From the NCBI GenBank assembly GCA_027943745.1, contig AP025763.1:3038001-3102000 (forward strand): a stretch of 64,000 nt of DNA. Direction: 5' to 3'. The translations under genes and the position numbers were made by a program. Shown in pieces: positions 10,520 through 20,251 of this stretch (within the stretch, counting starts at the first letter, position 1; each line of letters begins with the position of its first letter). The notes under the pieces were generated by a model. It was given only the letters and a program-made list of their open reading frames with translations, made no database searches and was not told the origin of the DNA. Source of the stretch: Neptuniibacter victor (GTDB lineage: Bacteria; Pseudomonadota; Gammaproteobacteria; Pseudomonadales; Balneatricaceae).

Positions 10520-12958
10520 CTAAGATTGATCTAATAGATATTGAGGCTTTAGCTTATCTGCTAATTGCGGCCTAGCAATATAAAACCCTTGGAAAACATG
10601 ACAACCTATCTCATATGCTGAAGCCAACTGTTCGGGCGTTTCAATGCCTTCCGCAATCACCTTCAAATCATAAGCTTTGGCAATGGAAGCAACCGCTTCG
10701 ACTATTGATTGGCTTTGATTATTAGAACCTAGTTCTTGTATAAATGAACGATCGATCTTAACGATATCAATAGGTAAGTCTTTCAAGTAACTAAGCGATG
10801 AGTAGCCCGTGCCAAAGTCATCTAGAGCGATCATAATGCCTAGTTCCCGAAGATTATTTAAGCGACTTACAGCAAACTCAATGCTTTCTACAGCAACCGT
10901 CTCAGTGATTTCAAGACATATATCACTTAACTCTGCGCCAGTATTCAGCACAGCTTGCTCTAACGTTGGAATCATATCCGCTTGATAGAACTGTAATGGG
11001 CTAATATTGATTGAAACATACCAACCTTCCTGCCAAAAACATTGCTCTTTCCATTGAACAATCTGCTCACTGCAAAAGCGAATCAACCAATTGCTGACAG
11101 GAACAATCATACCACTCACTTCTAAACTGGGTATGAACTCAGCTGGCGGGATTAAACCTCGATCGGGATGCTGCCAACGCAATAATGCCTCAAAGCCTAG
11201 AATCCGCCCCTCTATATCAACTAAAGGCTGGAAGTGGACACAAAACTCCTCTTTATCCAGCGCCCGATGTAATTGATTTTCCATATTCTGCTGCTTTTCA
11301 ACAGCAAGAGACATCGCCTGATGATAAAAAGCATAACCGTTGCGACCGTTTTCTTTGGCATGATACATAGCGGTATCGGCGAATCTCATCAGGTCATCTA
11401 TGTTCTTACCAAACATAGGAAAGATAACAACACCTATACTCGCCCCTACTCTAAGTTGATGCTGTTTAACATCAATCGGTTGTAGCAGAACACCTAATAG
11501 CTTTTCACACACAATCTCTACATCTTTGGTAACTTTTTCGACATCTTGATGGAAAGATTGCAGCAGTATAACGAACTCATCCCCCCCTAACCGGGCGACC
11601 GTATCACTAGATCGTACTTGGCTAGTTAAAATCTCTGCAACACGCTTTAACAAGAGATCACCTACACCATGACCTAATGAGTCATTAATAGTTTTAAAGT
11701 GATCAAGATCGATAAACAGTAATGCATTATGCTCGCCATTACGTTTACAGGTTAATAAGGAATGCGATAGACGATCATTCAGCAATGTACGGTTTGGCAA
11801 CCCTGTTAAACTGTCATGATTAGCCATATGACTGATATGGTCTTGCACCATTTTTTGATCTGTAATATCTGTGGCCACAATCAAAGTTGCAGGCTCCGAA
11901 AGATATTCAAACGGGGCAGCAAGAATCGAAAAGTGCAGCTGAACACCGTCAGGTCTAGACCAAGCAAGTTCACTTACTTCATCAGATACTTTATTAATCT
12001 CAACACTACGACGCATAGACTCAAGCTCAGCGACTTCGTCTTTAAAAAGGTGCAGAGCCGAAAGTTTTTTACCTGCAACGGTGTCTACGGGGATACGATA
12101 AAAATCAGCGACTTGATGATTACAAAAAAGAACCACCCCCTGATGATCAATCGCCATAATTAATTGCGGGACCTGATTAATAACTTGATTCAGTAACTGC
12201 TCACTTTTCGCCAAGGCCAAATGATTATTACGATTCTCTGCCAGCAGCTTCTGCACCGTAGAAATGAATTCATTTCCGGCCTCACTTAACTGTCCCAGCT
12301 CTGTTTGCTGGTGTTGCTCTGAAACTTTAAGATGCTTCCCTTCACTTTTCTCTAAATCCAACGCGGCAAACTGTCTTGCTAACAACGCCAGTGGTTTTGT
12401 CAAAGCAACATGAAAAATCGCTATTAAAAAAATAGCTAACAGAACATTGCGAACAATACCCGTTATAAAAACAGCAAGGGATCTTTCAAAAAATGGCTGC
12501 AAGGCATGGTCATGATCGACCACCAACAACAGCTTTCCCGGCTCGATATTAGCGTATTCAGGGGCTTGCAGATCTAATATATACTCGCGGTGATTCGCAG
12601 AGATAGCCTCAGTAAGCCACTTAGTCTTAGTGTTACTGGTTTCTGCTGTCTGCTCGGCTAATACCTCACCGAGTTCATCCTTTATCTGCACATGAAAGAT
12701 AAACGGGTACTGCATCAACCCATAAACCACTTCCTGAGCCAATGTTTGATCGAGTGTATGAACCGCTCGTGTAGCGGGAGGTTTACTCGCATCTAAGATT
12801 TTAGTAATCGTTTGATCTAATTGATTATCTTGTTCCTGAAAGTCCTCTATGACTTGGGCAGAGCTTAAGACAAAACCAATCACAAAAGCCAAGAAAACTG
12901 TATATTTGGCCAAGCGAATCGCTATTCTGTGTTGGACCTTAAACGTCTCAGATTTCAA
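10520..12958 (-). CDS. Membrane HAMP-PAS-GGDEF-EAL cyclic-di-GMP protein
   Basis: An 812-residue protein with both cyclic-di-GMP synthase and phosphodiesterase domains. A membrane segment near residues 15-33, a periplasmic loop and a second membrane segment near 165-187 come first. Then follow a HAMP-like linker, a PAS domain (about 250-370), GGDEF (about 378-535) and EAL (about 545-795). GGDEF is intact with an RSSD inhibitory site five residues before it. The EAL part keeps FEALLRWQHP and DDFGTGYSSLSYLK, so both activities look possible. The reading frame opens with TTG, with AGGAAG upstream and no better in-frame ATG. It is a single-gene unit. Confidence 0.9.
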   Translation of the reverse strand: MKSETFKVQHRIAIRLAKYTVFLAFVIGFVLSSAQVIEDFQEQDNQLDQTITKILDASKPPATRAVHTLDQTLAQEVVYGLMQYPFIFHVQIKDELGEVLAEQTAETSNTKTKWLTEAISANHREYILDLQAPEYANIEPGKLLLVVDHDHALQPFFERSLAVFITGIVRNVLLAIFLIAIFHVALTKPLALLARQFAALDLEKSEGKHLKVSEQHQQTELGQLSEAGNEFISTVQKLLAENRNNHLALAKSEQLLNQVINQVPQLIMAIDHQGVVLFCNHQVADFYRIPVDTVAGKKLSALHLFKDEVAELESMRRSVEINKVSDEVSELAWSRPDGVQLHFSILAAPFEYLSEPATLIVATDITDQKMVQDHISHMANHDSLTGLPNRTLLNDRLSHSLLTCKRNGEHNALLFIDLDHFKTINDSLGHGVGDLLLKRVAEILTSQVRSSDTVARLGGDEFVILLQSFHQDVEKVTKDVEIVCEKLLGVLLQPIDVKQHQLRVGASIGVVIFPMFGKNIDDLMRFADTAMYHAKENGRNGYAFYHQAMSLAVEKQQNMENQLHRALDKEEFCVHFQPLVDIEGRILGFEALLRWQHPDRGLIPPAEFIPSLEVSGMIVPVSNWLIRFCSEQIVQWKEQCFWQEGWYVSINISPLQFYQADMIPTLEQAVLNTGAELSDICLEITETVAVESIEFAVSRLNNLRELGIMIALDDFGTGYSSLSYLKDLPIDIVKIDRSFIQELGSNNQSQSIVEAVASIAKAYDLKVIAEGIETPEQLASAYEIGCHVFQGFYIARPQLADKLKPQYLLDQS

Positions 12959-13154
12959 TGGATAGATACTTCCTATAAATGAAAACGAAGCGTTGTCACC
13001 CCGTTAATACAACCCAAAAACAAAACAGCTGCCTTTGAAAGGTCTAAACACCACTACTTACATTTCAAAACATCGCAATCGATAGCAATTAATGAAAAAT
13101 CTAACTATCTACCTACATTCTAGTAACGAATATCTCATTGTGAATCAAAAAACG

Positions 13155-13985
13155 TTATGTCTCTATGTTAAATTGAAGCAATAGCCTTGGTAAAACCTCT
13201 TCAAGATTAGCAACATCTTCATCATCTAACTCAATGAGCTTAGCGCCCAGCGTCTTCAACTTATCTTTCTTTTTCATTTTAGAAGAAAGGTGCTCTTTTT
13301 GATTTCCTTCCCCCCAATATTCAATATATAGATGATATTGAGGTAGGTAAAAATCTGAAAATAGGATCTCGGCGTCAGGTAAACGCCGCTTATAGGCATG
13401 TAATAGCCCGGACAGGTACAGCCAATTGTCAATTTTGCGTTCAGCTTCACAGCTTACTTTATGGCCATCGCAGCAACAAAATGACTCTTTGGAAACGCTC
13501 GCTTTCAACTCCACGGCCCAATCATTTAACACTGAATGCTCAAGTACTGAACCTGACCAAAGAATATAGGGTACCCCCGTTGCAGGGTTTTCCCTTTGAT
13601 GGCCACCAGCCGATTCACCGGCGAGCGTCAAAAGCCAGCCTTTACGAGCCGGTTCGACCCAACCAATCTCTGTTAACAATCGGTCCATGACTTTTCTAGA
13701 AAGTGAGAGCTGTTTGCCCAATAAGCTAGAGGTCATTAAATTCGCGTCCGGGCTTGCCAATACTTTATGCTCTACGACGATCCCCGGCCAAATAATATAA
13801 CGCCCAAATTTCTGACTTTCTCGATACTTTCCACCTTCGAACTGGCCTTTATTCGTCAAAGCCCAACTATCATTTAGCCGTTCGATCCAGCCTAATGATT
13901 CAAGCTCTGCAAACATCTGTTTTGTCGTTTTACCCAACGCTTTCGCTAGAGCTGACGTAGAAAGGGGTGCTGATATCTCTGACAT
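13155..13985 (-). CDS. Tandem winged-helix-like repeats fused to nuclease-like domain
   Basis: A 276-residue protein I cannot assign to a named family. Residues 8-76 and 84-153 are two copies of one module. Each has a short helix-turn-helix-like part ending in GW(I/V)E, then a LT-x-x-G segment, a GG-x-x-RE segment, Y-I-x-W and EH-x-VL. The C-terminal part (about 165-276) resembles PD-(D/E)XK or Vsr-like nucleases, with a conserved-looking Glu in CEAERKI, Asp in FSDFYLP, Glu in YIEYWG and a Lys-rich stretch. A Cys-rich CCCDGHKVSC patch joins the two parts. It stands alone between unrelated genes. I infer a DNA-binding or DNA-cleaving protein; activity is unproven. Confidence 0.6.
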   Translation of the reverse strand: MSEISAPLSTSALAKALGKTTKQMFAELESLGWIERLNDSWALTNKGQFEGGKYRESQKFGRYIIWPGIVVEHKVLASPDANLMTSSLLGKQLSLSRKVMDRLLTEIGWVEPARKGWLLTLAGESAGGHQRENPATGVPYILWSGSVLEHSVLNDWAVELKASVSKESFCCCDGHKVSCEAERKIDNWLYLSGLLHAYKRRLPDAEILFSDFYLPQYHLYIEYWGEGNQKEHLSSKMKKKDKLKTLGAKLIELDDEDVANLEEVLPRLLLQFNIET

Positions 13986-14243
13986 TTAGCACGATTCCTG
14001 AGAAGGTATAAACCTAAGCATAATAAAACTTCACTAATTCGAAAAGCCTTTTAAGAACAACTCGTAAAGTATGAGTATATGCGCCATTTTAACTATTCTA
14101 AACTGTAAATTTTCATATTATTATCAGTCGTTTAGTTAAGTTATAAGCTAGACTTCGAATAAGCACCAACTTTCCTCGAACAGATAAGCAGCTTCGCTTA
14201 GATTCGGCTAGAGTAATGAAAGGCATTTTTCAGGGATACGATT

Positions 14244-15890
14244 ATGGCTGTGACAAAACTCTCTATTTTCAAATACGCGCCTCTTTTAGCGTATTTATTT
14301 CTTTTATTCTCACCTCAATCTTATGCTCAAGAATGGGTCTACACCGTCGTAAAGGGCGATACGCTTTCAGAATTCAGCCAAAAGCACTTATACAAGACCT
14401 CATATTGGAAACAACTTCAAAAAATTAACAACGTCGTTGATCCAAAGCGTATACCTGAGAATACAAAATTAAGAGTGCCAATCGCATGGGTTAAATCGCA
14501 ACCCGCCTCTGCAAAAATAATAAAGATCACGGGGACAGCACATATTTACCGTCAAGGCACACCCCGTTCAACTCCTGCTGTAATTAACGACACACTCAAT
14601 CTTGGTGATCAATTAGATACCGGAGAACAAAGTAACGTTCTTGTACGTTTTGCTGATAAAAGTGAAATCGTTATCATGCAAAACGCTAAAGTAGATTTCA
14701 ATCATATGACCCAGTATGGCGAGACTGGCATGGTTGATTCTCGCATACGCTTAATACAGGGCGACGTCGAGACTCATGCAAAAACTCAAAAAGGAAATGC
14801 TGCACGCTTTGAAATTCATACGCCTGCAGCAATATCTGCCGTTCGCGGCACCCGCTTTAGGACTTCATACTCGACAGAAGCCAACAGCCCACAAATAGAA
14901 GTACTAGAGGGAGGCGTTGCTGTAAAAGGAGGACGTACAACCCGCCTTGTCCGCTCGGGCTATGGAACGCACATAGAAAAAAATAAAGCGCCACTAAAAC
15001 CGCAAAAACTATTGCCCCCACCTGAAATCCTAGCTTACCCCGAGCCAATTGAAACTATAGGTTCACAAATTCGATGGAAGCCGATACAAAAAGCGATCAA
15101 CTATCGAGTGCTTATCTCAACATCTCAACAGTTCGGCAGCATTGTTTGGGATAGCAACAGTAATCGCACCGCTATTAGCTTGCCTGATCTAGCTGATGCG
15201 ACTTACTTTTTAGAATTAAGAGCCATAGACAAGTTCGGAATTGAAGGCAGACCAACACACCAGCCTTTTACGCTTAATGCTCATCCTCAACCTCCTTTTC
15301 TGGCAGCCCCTAACGATCATGCGATTATTAGAGGGGAGCCACCTACACTAGAATGGACACGTTCAAGCGAAGCTGTTAAATATCGCTTAGAAATTTCCTT
15401 AACTAAGAGTTTCCAAACAACGGTCATTGATCGTGATACGTTAACCGAAACCACTTATCGTGCTTCAGAGCTATCGCCACCAAACACCTACTACTGGCGC
15501 GTATCTAGTATAGCCAAAGACGGTGAACAAGGGCCTTATAGCCCTACTCGAATGATGATAATTAAACCTATTCCAGCCATTCCACAACCCGCGCTAGAAG
15601 AAAGTGAGAGTGACGTAAAATTGACTTGGCTTGAAGGTTTAGCGAATGAAACATTTCAGATACAGATCGCCCGTGATCGGCAATTTAATTCTATCGTCTC
15701 CGATACTAACTCGACTAAACCTGAGCTAACCTTACCTAGACCCGAAGGCTATAGGTATATTCGTGTAAGGACATTAGCTGATGATGGCTTTGCTGGCGCT
15801 TGGGGAGTTACTCAAGAATTAAGCCCTCCTCCCAATGAGAGTTGGATCTATATTTACGGATCGTTCCTAATGACAGTCTTACTTTTATAG
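14244..15890 (+). CDS. Exported LysM-FecR domain protein
   Basis: A 548-residue exported protein. A signal peptide (residues 1-28) is followed by a LysM peptidoglycan-binding module (about 31-80, with VVKGDTLSEFS). A FecR-type domain (about 108-205) ends in IHTPAAISAVRGTRF, and two or three fibronectin-III-like repeats reach residue 525. A short hydrophobic tail closes the protein. It lies 10 bases before a CHASE2 protein; FecR-CHASE2 gene pairs recur in proteobacteria, so it may be a periplasmic partner that passes a cell-wall signal to that sensor. AGGGA lies before the ATG. Confidence 0.82.
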   Translation: MAVTKLSIFKYAPLLAYLFLLFSPQSYAQEWVYTVVKGDTLSEFSQKHLYKTSYWKQLQKINNVVDPKRIPENTKLRVPIAWVKSQPASAKIIKITGTAHIYRQGTPRSTPAVINDTLNLGDQLDTGEQSNVLVRFADKSEIVIMQNAKVDFNHMTQYGETGMVDSRIRLIQGDVETHAKTQKGNAARFEIHTPAAISAVRGTRFRTSYSTEANSPQIEVLEGGVAVKGGRTTRLVRSGYGTHIEKNKAPLKPQKLLPPPEILAYPEPIETIGSQIRWKPIQKAINYRVLISTSQQFGSIVWDSNSNRTAISLPDLADATYFLELRAIDKFGIEGRPTHQPFTLNAHPQPPFLAAPNDHAIIRGEPPTLEWTRSSEAVKYRLEISLTKSFQTTVIDRDTLTETTYRASELSPPNTYYWRVSSIAKDGEQGPYSPTRMMIIKPIPAIPQPALEESESDVKLTWLEGLANETFQIQIARDRQFNSIVSDTNSTKPELTLPRPEGYRYIRVRTLADDGFAGAWGVTQELSPPPNESWIYIYGSFLMTVLLL

Positions 15891-15900
15891 CTAAGCGATA

Positions 15901-18387
15901 ATGGCCATGATAAAACGTCGTTTTAAGCAAGCCCTAATCATTATTACTATTCTAGTAACGGTGCTTATCGGCATTAACAGTTCAGTGCTAAAACGTATCG
16001 ATTTAATCATTTACGATAGTTTACTGAGTCTTTCTAGTACCCCTCCTCCTAGTGAAGTCGTGATTGTCGCAATCGATGAACTCAGTATAGAAAAGCTTGG
16101 CCGTTGGCCATGGTCGAGAACACTACATGGAGAGTTACTTCACCGCCTTACCGAAGCAAAAGCAGATGTTATTGGCATTGATATCCTATTTTCAGAACCA
16201 GAAAGTAGCGAAGCAGATCAGTTTTTCTCCGACGCCATCGCTAAGCATGGTCAAGTAATTTTAGCCGTTGCTCCTGAGAAATCGTCAACAAACAATGAGC
16301 TAATAGAACTTTTACCGACCCCTACGATTGCATTGCATAGTGCAGGTTTAGCCCATGTCGATACAGAATTAGATCTGGATGGTATCTGTCGACGAATTTA
16401 TCTGAAAGCCGGCTTAGGTGAAGCTCATTGGCCCTCTTTTGGTTATGCGGTCCAAAAACTATTTTCGCAACAGCCCATCAATCTTCCTATTGAACTTACA
16501 CATACACCTGAACACGGTAGCGGATGGATTAGACAATCTCCTCTATTGATTCCTTTTTACGGCCCTCCCGGACATTTTCAACAATACTCTTATTTAGATG
16601 TGCTAGAAGGCAGAGTTGGGGAAGAACAACTTCAAAATAAAATCGTTTTAATCGGTGCTACAGCGGCAGGAATGGGAGATGCCGTCAGTACGCCCGTTTC
16701 AGGTCATCATCAACGAATGTCAGGTGTAGAACTGAATGCTAATGTCGTTGCGTCATTACTAGACAATCGTTTTATTATTGAACTACGGCCCTTATCATCC
16801 AATCTATTAAGTATTGCCCTTGCCCTGCTCATCTTGCCAATTGCAAGAGTACTGCCGCGGCGTTATTTTCCTACGTGTTTACCCATCTCTATCGCTATAA
16901 CACTGTTCATCTGCTTCACTCTGTTCAGTGAAATACGTTTCTGGTTCGCCCCAACAGATACTATACTCACGCAACTTCTGTTCTTCTGCTTTATTAGCTG
17001 GAAGCGCTACAACGATACCCAAAATAAAATCAGCCAATTAAACAAAGACGTTTACCAGCAACTTAACTTTGACACGCTCACCCATCTCCCCAATATAACC
17101 ATGTTCAAAGAGCAGCTAACGCTTGCAATAGAGGAGAACGATCCAGCGCAAAAACTCTCTCTACTTGTCATTCAATTAGGCGGGATAAAAGAAGTAAATA
17201 ATAGGCTGGGACTTGAGGCGGGTGATAAAGTACTGATCATGGCCGCTAAGCAGATTCAAAAAGCGGTTGAGCATAATTACCCTATTGCCAGGCTTGGCGG
17301 CATTGAATTTGCTGTCATGCTTCCTCAGCAGAAAGATGTTACGGAAACGGCTCATATCGGTCGCCGATTAATACAATTATTACAACTACCCTGTGAATTT
17401 GAAGGCGAGCACTTTTTCTTTAAACCATCTATTGGTGTGAGTATTTATCCAGAAGATGGGCTCGATAATGAGAGCTTGCTAGGTAATGCCTTCACCGCCA
17501 TGCATAAAGCCAAATCAAATAAGAAAAGGGGCCTCTACTACTACTCCTTACAGCTGAAACAGGAGATCCTTGACGAGTCATCGATAACAAGAGACTTACA
17601 CCTTGCGCTAAGCCAAGATCAGTTAGAGGTTTATTATCAACCTCAAGTATTAAGCGCTACCGGCGCGATCATAGGCCTTGAAGCGCTACTTCGTTGGAAA
17701 CATCCTGAACGAGGATTTATCTCTCCCCTGGACTTTATACCCATTGCCGAAAAAACAGGTTTAATTATGCAAATTGGTGATTGGGTAATGGAAACCGCGT
17801 GTCGGCAAGTCAGTGAATGGAACCAAGAAGGGAATCAAGAAATCCGAATTGCCGTCAACCTTTCCGCCCTGCAATTTAACGACAACTTTCTCGTTCATAG
17901 AATCACCCAAATCCTTAAATTAACTGGTCTACCTCCTCATCTATTAGAATTAGAACTAACGGAATCTGCGCTTATGCAAGATTTCGAGGAAACGACAAAA
18001 ACGTTAAACGAGCTTAAGCAGATGGGCATTAAAATCGCGGTAGATGATTTTGGCACGGGGTATTCATCATTAAGCTACTTAAAGCAATTCCCATTAGACC
18101 GAATAAAAATCGATCAAAGTTTTGTACGAGACTTACATGAAAGCTCTGAATGCGCTGAAATTACGCAAGCGATAATTACGATGGCGCATAACTTAAACTT
18201 AAAAGTAATCGCAGAAGGGGTTGAAACACCTCAACAGCGAGGCTTCCTACTAACCCAAACCTGTGAAGAACTTCAAGGCTTCTATTTCAGTAAACCTCTT
18301 CCCAAAGAGCAAATTAACGATCTACTAAAAAACCCATTATTTATTACCCCCCACAATACAATCGCTCCTCCAAATAAAGACAGATGA
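15901..18387 (+). CDS. CHASE2 sensor with degenerate GGDEF and intact EAL
   Basis: An 828-residue membrane sensor. A membrane segment (8-28) and an extracytoplasmic CHASE2 domain (about 30-300, with FYGPPGHFQQYS and KIVLIGATAAGMGD) come first, then three membrane helices (about 305-375), a GGDEF-like domain and a C-terminal EAL domain. The cyclase motif reads GGIEF, with the metal-binding acidic residue replaced by Ile, so it is probably not a cyclase. The EAL domain keeps LEALLRWKHP and DDFGTGYSSLSYLK, so I predict a cyclic-di-GMP phosphodiesterase. The GGDEF remnant may bind GTP as an allosteric site, as in some relatives. Probably co-transcribed with the LysM-FecR gene. Confidence 0.9.
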   Translation: MAMIKRRFKQALIIITILVTVLIGINSSVLKRIDLIIYDSLLSLSSTPPPSEVVIVAIDELSIEKLGRWPWSRTLHGELLHRLTEAKADVIGIDILFSEPESSEADQFFSDAIAKHGQVILAVAPEKSSTNNELIELLPTPTIALHSAGLAHVDTELDLDGICRRIYLKAGLGEAHWPSFGYAVQKLFSQQPINLPIELTHTPEHGSGWIRQSPLLIPFYGPPGHFQQYSYLDVLEGRVGEEQLQNKIVLIGATAAGMGDAVSTPVSGHHQRMSGVELNANVVASLLDNRFIIELRPLSSNLLSIALALLILPIARVLPRRYFPTCLPISIAITLFICFTLFSEIRFWFAPTDTILTQLLFFCFISWKRYNDTQNKISQLNKDVYQQLNFDTLTHLPNITMFKEQLTLAIEENDPAQKLSLLVIQLGGIKEVNNRLGLEAGDKVLIMAAKQIQKAVEHNYPIARLGGIEFAVMLPQQKDVTETAHIGRRLIQLLQLPCEFEGEHFFFKPSIGVSIYPEDGLDNESLLGNAFTAMHKAKSNKKRGLYYYSLQLKQEILDESSITRDLHLALSQDQLEVYYQPQVLSATGAIIGLEALLRWKHPERGFISPLDFIPIAEKTGLIMQIGDWVMETACRQVSEWNQEGNQEIRIAVNLSALQFNDNFLVHRITQILKLTGLPPHLLELELTESALMQDFEETTKTLNELKQMGIKIAVDDFGTGYSSLSYLKQFPLDRIKIDQSFVRDLHESSECAEITQAIITMAHNLNLKVIAEGVETPQQRGFLLTQTCEELQGFYFSKPLPKEQINDLLKNPLFITPHNTIAPPNKDR

Positions 18388-18446
18388 TCACTTTCAATCC
18401 TAACGCGTTACACGTATATATATTCCCAACGAAAGTGAGATGACGA

Positions 18447-19460
18447 ATGAACAAAAAAATTCTGATTGTATATACAGGTGGGACCATCGGCATGAAATCC
18501 TCTGAACGAGGATATGTTCCTATCACGGGCTTTGAACATTTAATTCGAGAGAGGCTCGATCATTCTCACCATGCACTGCTGCCGCATTTTGATTTAATCG
18601 AATTATCCCCCTTAATCGATAGTGCAAATTTAAGCACGAACCATTGGGCCTCCATGGTTGAGCCTATTATTAAGCTTCAAAATAATTACGACGGTTTTAT
18701 CGTGTTACACGGTACAGATACGATGGCTTACAGCGCTTCTGCACTTTCGTTTATGTTACAAGGGCTCAACAAGCCCGTCATATTTACCGGTTCGCAAATC
18801 CCACTCTCTGAGCTTCGAAATGACGCATTAGATAACCTGATTACCTCGATGTTACTAGCCATTGAGGAGGTCATTAATGAAGTCTGTGTATATTTTAGTG
18901 GACGGCTACTGCGGGGGAACAGAAGCAGTAAGGTGAAGGCAACGGGGCTGGATGCTTTTGATAGTCCGAACTTTCCCTGGTTAGGGCAGATTGGACTCAA
19001 TATTGAGCTACACGCCAATCTATTTCTCCCTGAATCAAATGAAACATTTAAGGTCCCGAACTTTACCGATGGAGCGGTTTCAATTGTACCTATTTATCCT
19101 GGTATAAATGGGGATATCATCACAGCAATCAATTCAGATAAGAAATGCAAAGCAATCATTTTAAGGAGCTATGGTGTGGGGAATTTACCTGATCAGAATA
19201 GTTCTCTGATACAAGCGCTCACTAAGGCATCAGATAGCGGTACCGTTTTAGTTAATATTAGTCAGTGTTTACAAGCAGATATACGTCAAGGTCAATATGC
19301 GTGCAGCGCTGTATTAAATGATATTGGCGTTATTTCTGGGGCTGAAATGACACTAGAAGCAGCATTTAGCAAGCTTCACTTTTTAACGGCAACAGAGGCT
19401 AGCAACGCAACTATTAAACACAAGTTTCCAATCGCGCTTTCCGGTGAAATTAACCGTTAA
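18447..19460 (+). CDS. ansA: L-asparaginase, type I (cytoplasmic)
   Basis: A 337-residue asparaginase hydrolysing L-asparagine to aspartate and ammonia. The first catalytic motif YTGGTIG is near residues 8-14, and the second, LHGTDTMAYS, holds the Thr-Asp pair. There is no signal peptide and length equals E. coli AnsA, so it is the cytoplasmic type. It starts 59 bases after the CHASE2 gene. Its stop codon shares the bases TTAA with the stop of the convergent zinc-ribbon gene. Confidence 0.92.
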   Translation: MNKKILIVYTGGTIGMKSSERGYVPITGFEHLIRERLDHSHHALLPHFDLIELSPLIDSANLSTNHWASMVEPIIKLQNNYDGFIVLHGTDTMAYSASALSFMLQGLNKPVIFTGSQIPLSELRNDALDNLITSMLLAIEEVINEVCVYFSGRLLRGNRSSKVKATGLDAFDSPNFPWLGQIGLNIELHANLFLPESNETFKVPNFTDGAVSIVPIYPGINGDIITAINSDKKCKAIILRSYGVGNLPDQNSSLIQALTKASDSGTVLVNISQCLQADIRQGQYACSAVLNDIGVISGAEMTLEAAFSKLHFLTATEASNATIKHKFPIALSGEINR

Positions 19461-19861
19461 GGCAGTTCAACTTTTGCTAACCACTCTAAGGTATCATTTT
19501 CTAAATAAAGCTGTTCTTGGAGTTCCACCGCCCATCGTTCCTCTGCCGCGAGTTTATTGAGCATCGCAACAGCGAGCACTTTGACCGCAGGAACTTCACT
19601 CCAAATTGAATAATTTAAGCATCGCCAATGGTTATTATCACGTAATTTAGGTTTTTCAATCTGCTGTAGGCATAAATCGCATATCATCGTGCAATGTGCG
19701 AGATCGGGCTCTATAGGAATAGGAGGCACTTCATAAATACTCAACTTTACACCATGAGCATCGCATAGCTCGCAATGGGAACTACAGCGCCGAACTAAGT
19801 CTTTACCATAAAGAGACAAACCATGATGGCGTTCATGATGACGGTCATGACCTTTAGACAT
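19457..19861 (-). CDS. PhnA-type zinc-ribbon domain protein
   Basis: A 134-residue protein with the N-terminal PhnA zinc-ribbon module found in proteobacteria: CELCDA near residues 35-40, the YEVPPIP stretch, and a second pair CDLC. It is followed by the conserved HWRCLNYSIWSEVPAV segment. The C-terminal YjdM/PhnA barrel seen in full proteins is absent, so this is the short form. The His-rich start (SKGHDRHHERHH) is unusual. Function is unknown; the name reflects a historical link to phosphonate genes, not a role in phosphonate use. AAGGA lies before the ATG. Confidence 0.75.
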   Translation of the reverse strand: MSKGHDRHHERHHGLSLYGKDLVRRCSSHCELCDAHGVKLSIYEVPPIPIEPDLAHCTMICDLCLQQIEKPKLRDNNHWRCLNYSIWSEVPAVKVLAVAMLNKLAAEERWAVELQEQLYLENDTLEWLAKVELP

Positions 19862-19997
19862 ATCACGTTCCTTTTCCAGCCTCGTATAATAGATAGCATA
19901 TCCTCATGAGGATGAAAGGAATATGAATAAAACCAAAACGAAATGTTAATAACTGCCCTAGATGGAACTCTGGATAGTTTCTTGGCGGGTAATTAAC

Positions 19998-20031
19998 AAG
20001 GGGCAGTCTCCTAAAAGAGATACTGCCCCTT
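19998..20031. terminator. GC-rich hairpin, possible terminator
   Basis: A perfect 10-bp stem AAGGGGCAGT / ACTGCCCCTT, with an inner CTC/GAG extension. Only three T follow on the plus strand and a broken T-rich run on the minus strand, so termination is possible in either direction but not certain. It could also be part of a structured RNA with the sequence just after it. Confidence 0.4.
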
Positions 20032-20251
20032 TCTGCCGGATGGATACTCCGACTAATCGGCCTTCTCAGGCAAAAACGTTACCTATTGCTCAACCTGTTG
20101 GCTAGGAGGGTTAATTACTTTCACCAGCGCTCTCTGACAAGGGTGTTTATCACCTTAAAAATCACTAATAATCGCTAACCGAAACATTAACCTTCATTTG
20201 AGTGCCTTTAAAAAATAGGTTTTATCGTCACACCTATCAATAAAATTATCT

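Noticed and set aside
19923-19949. Eight-codon leader peptide MNKTKTKC after a TATAAT box
   Set aside because: The AAAGGA is only two bases from the ATG, and no attenuated gene follows closely.
20068-20085. PurR operator upstream of purT
   Set aside because: GGCAAAAACGTTACC resembles only the centre of the PurR box, the flanking halves do not match, and it lies over 400 bases from the gene.
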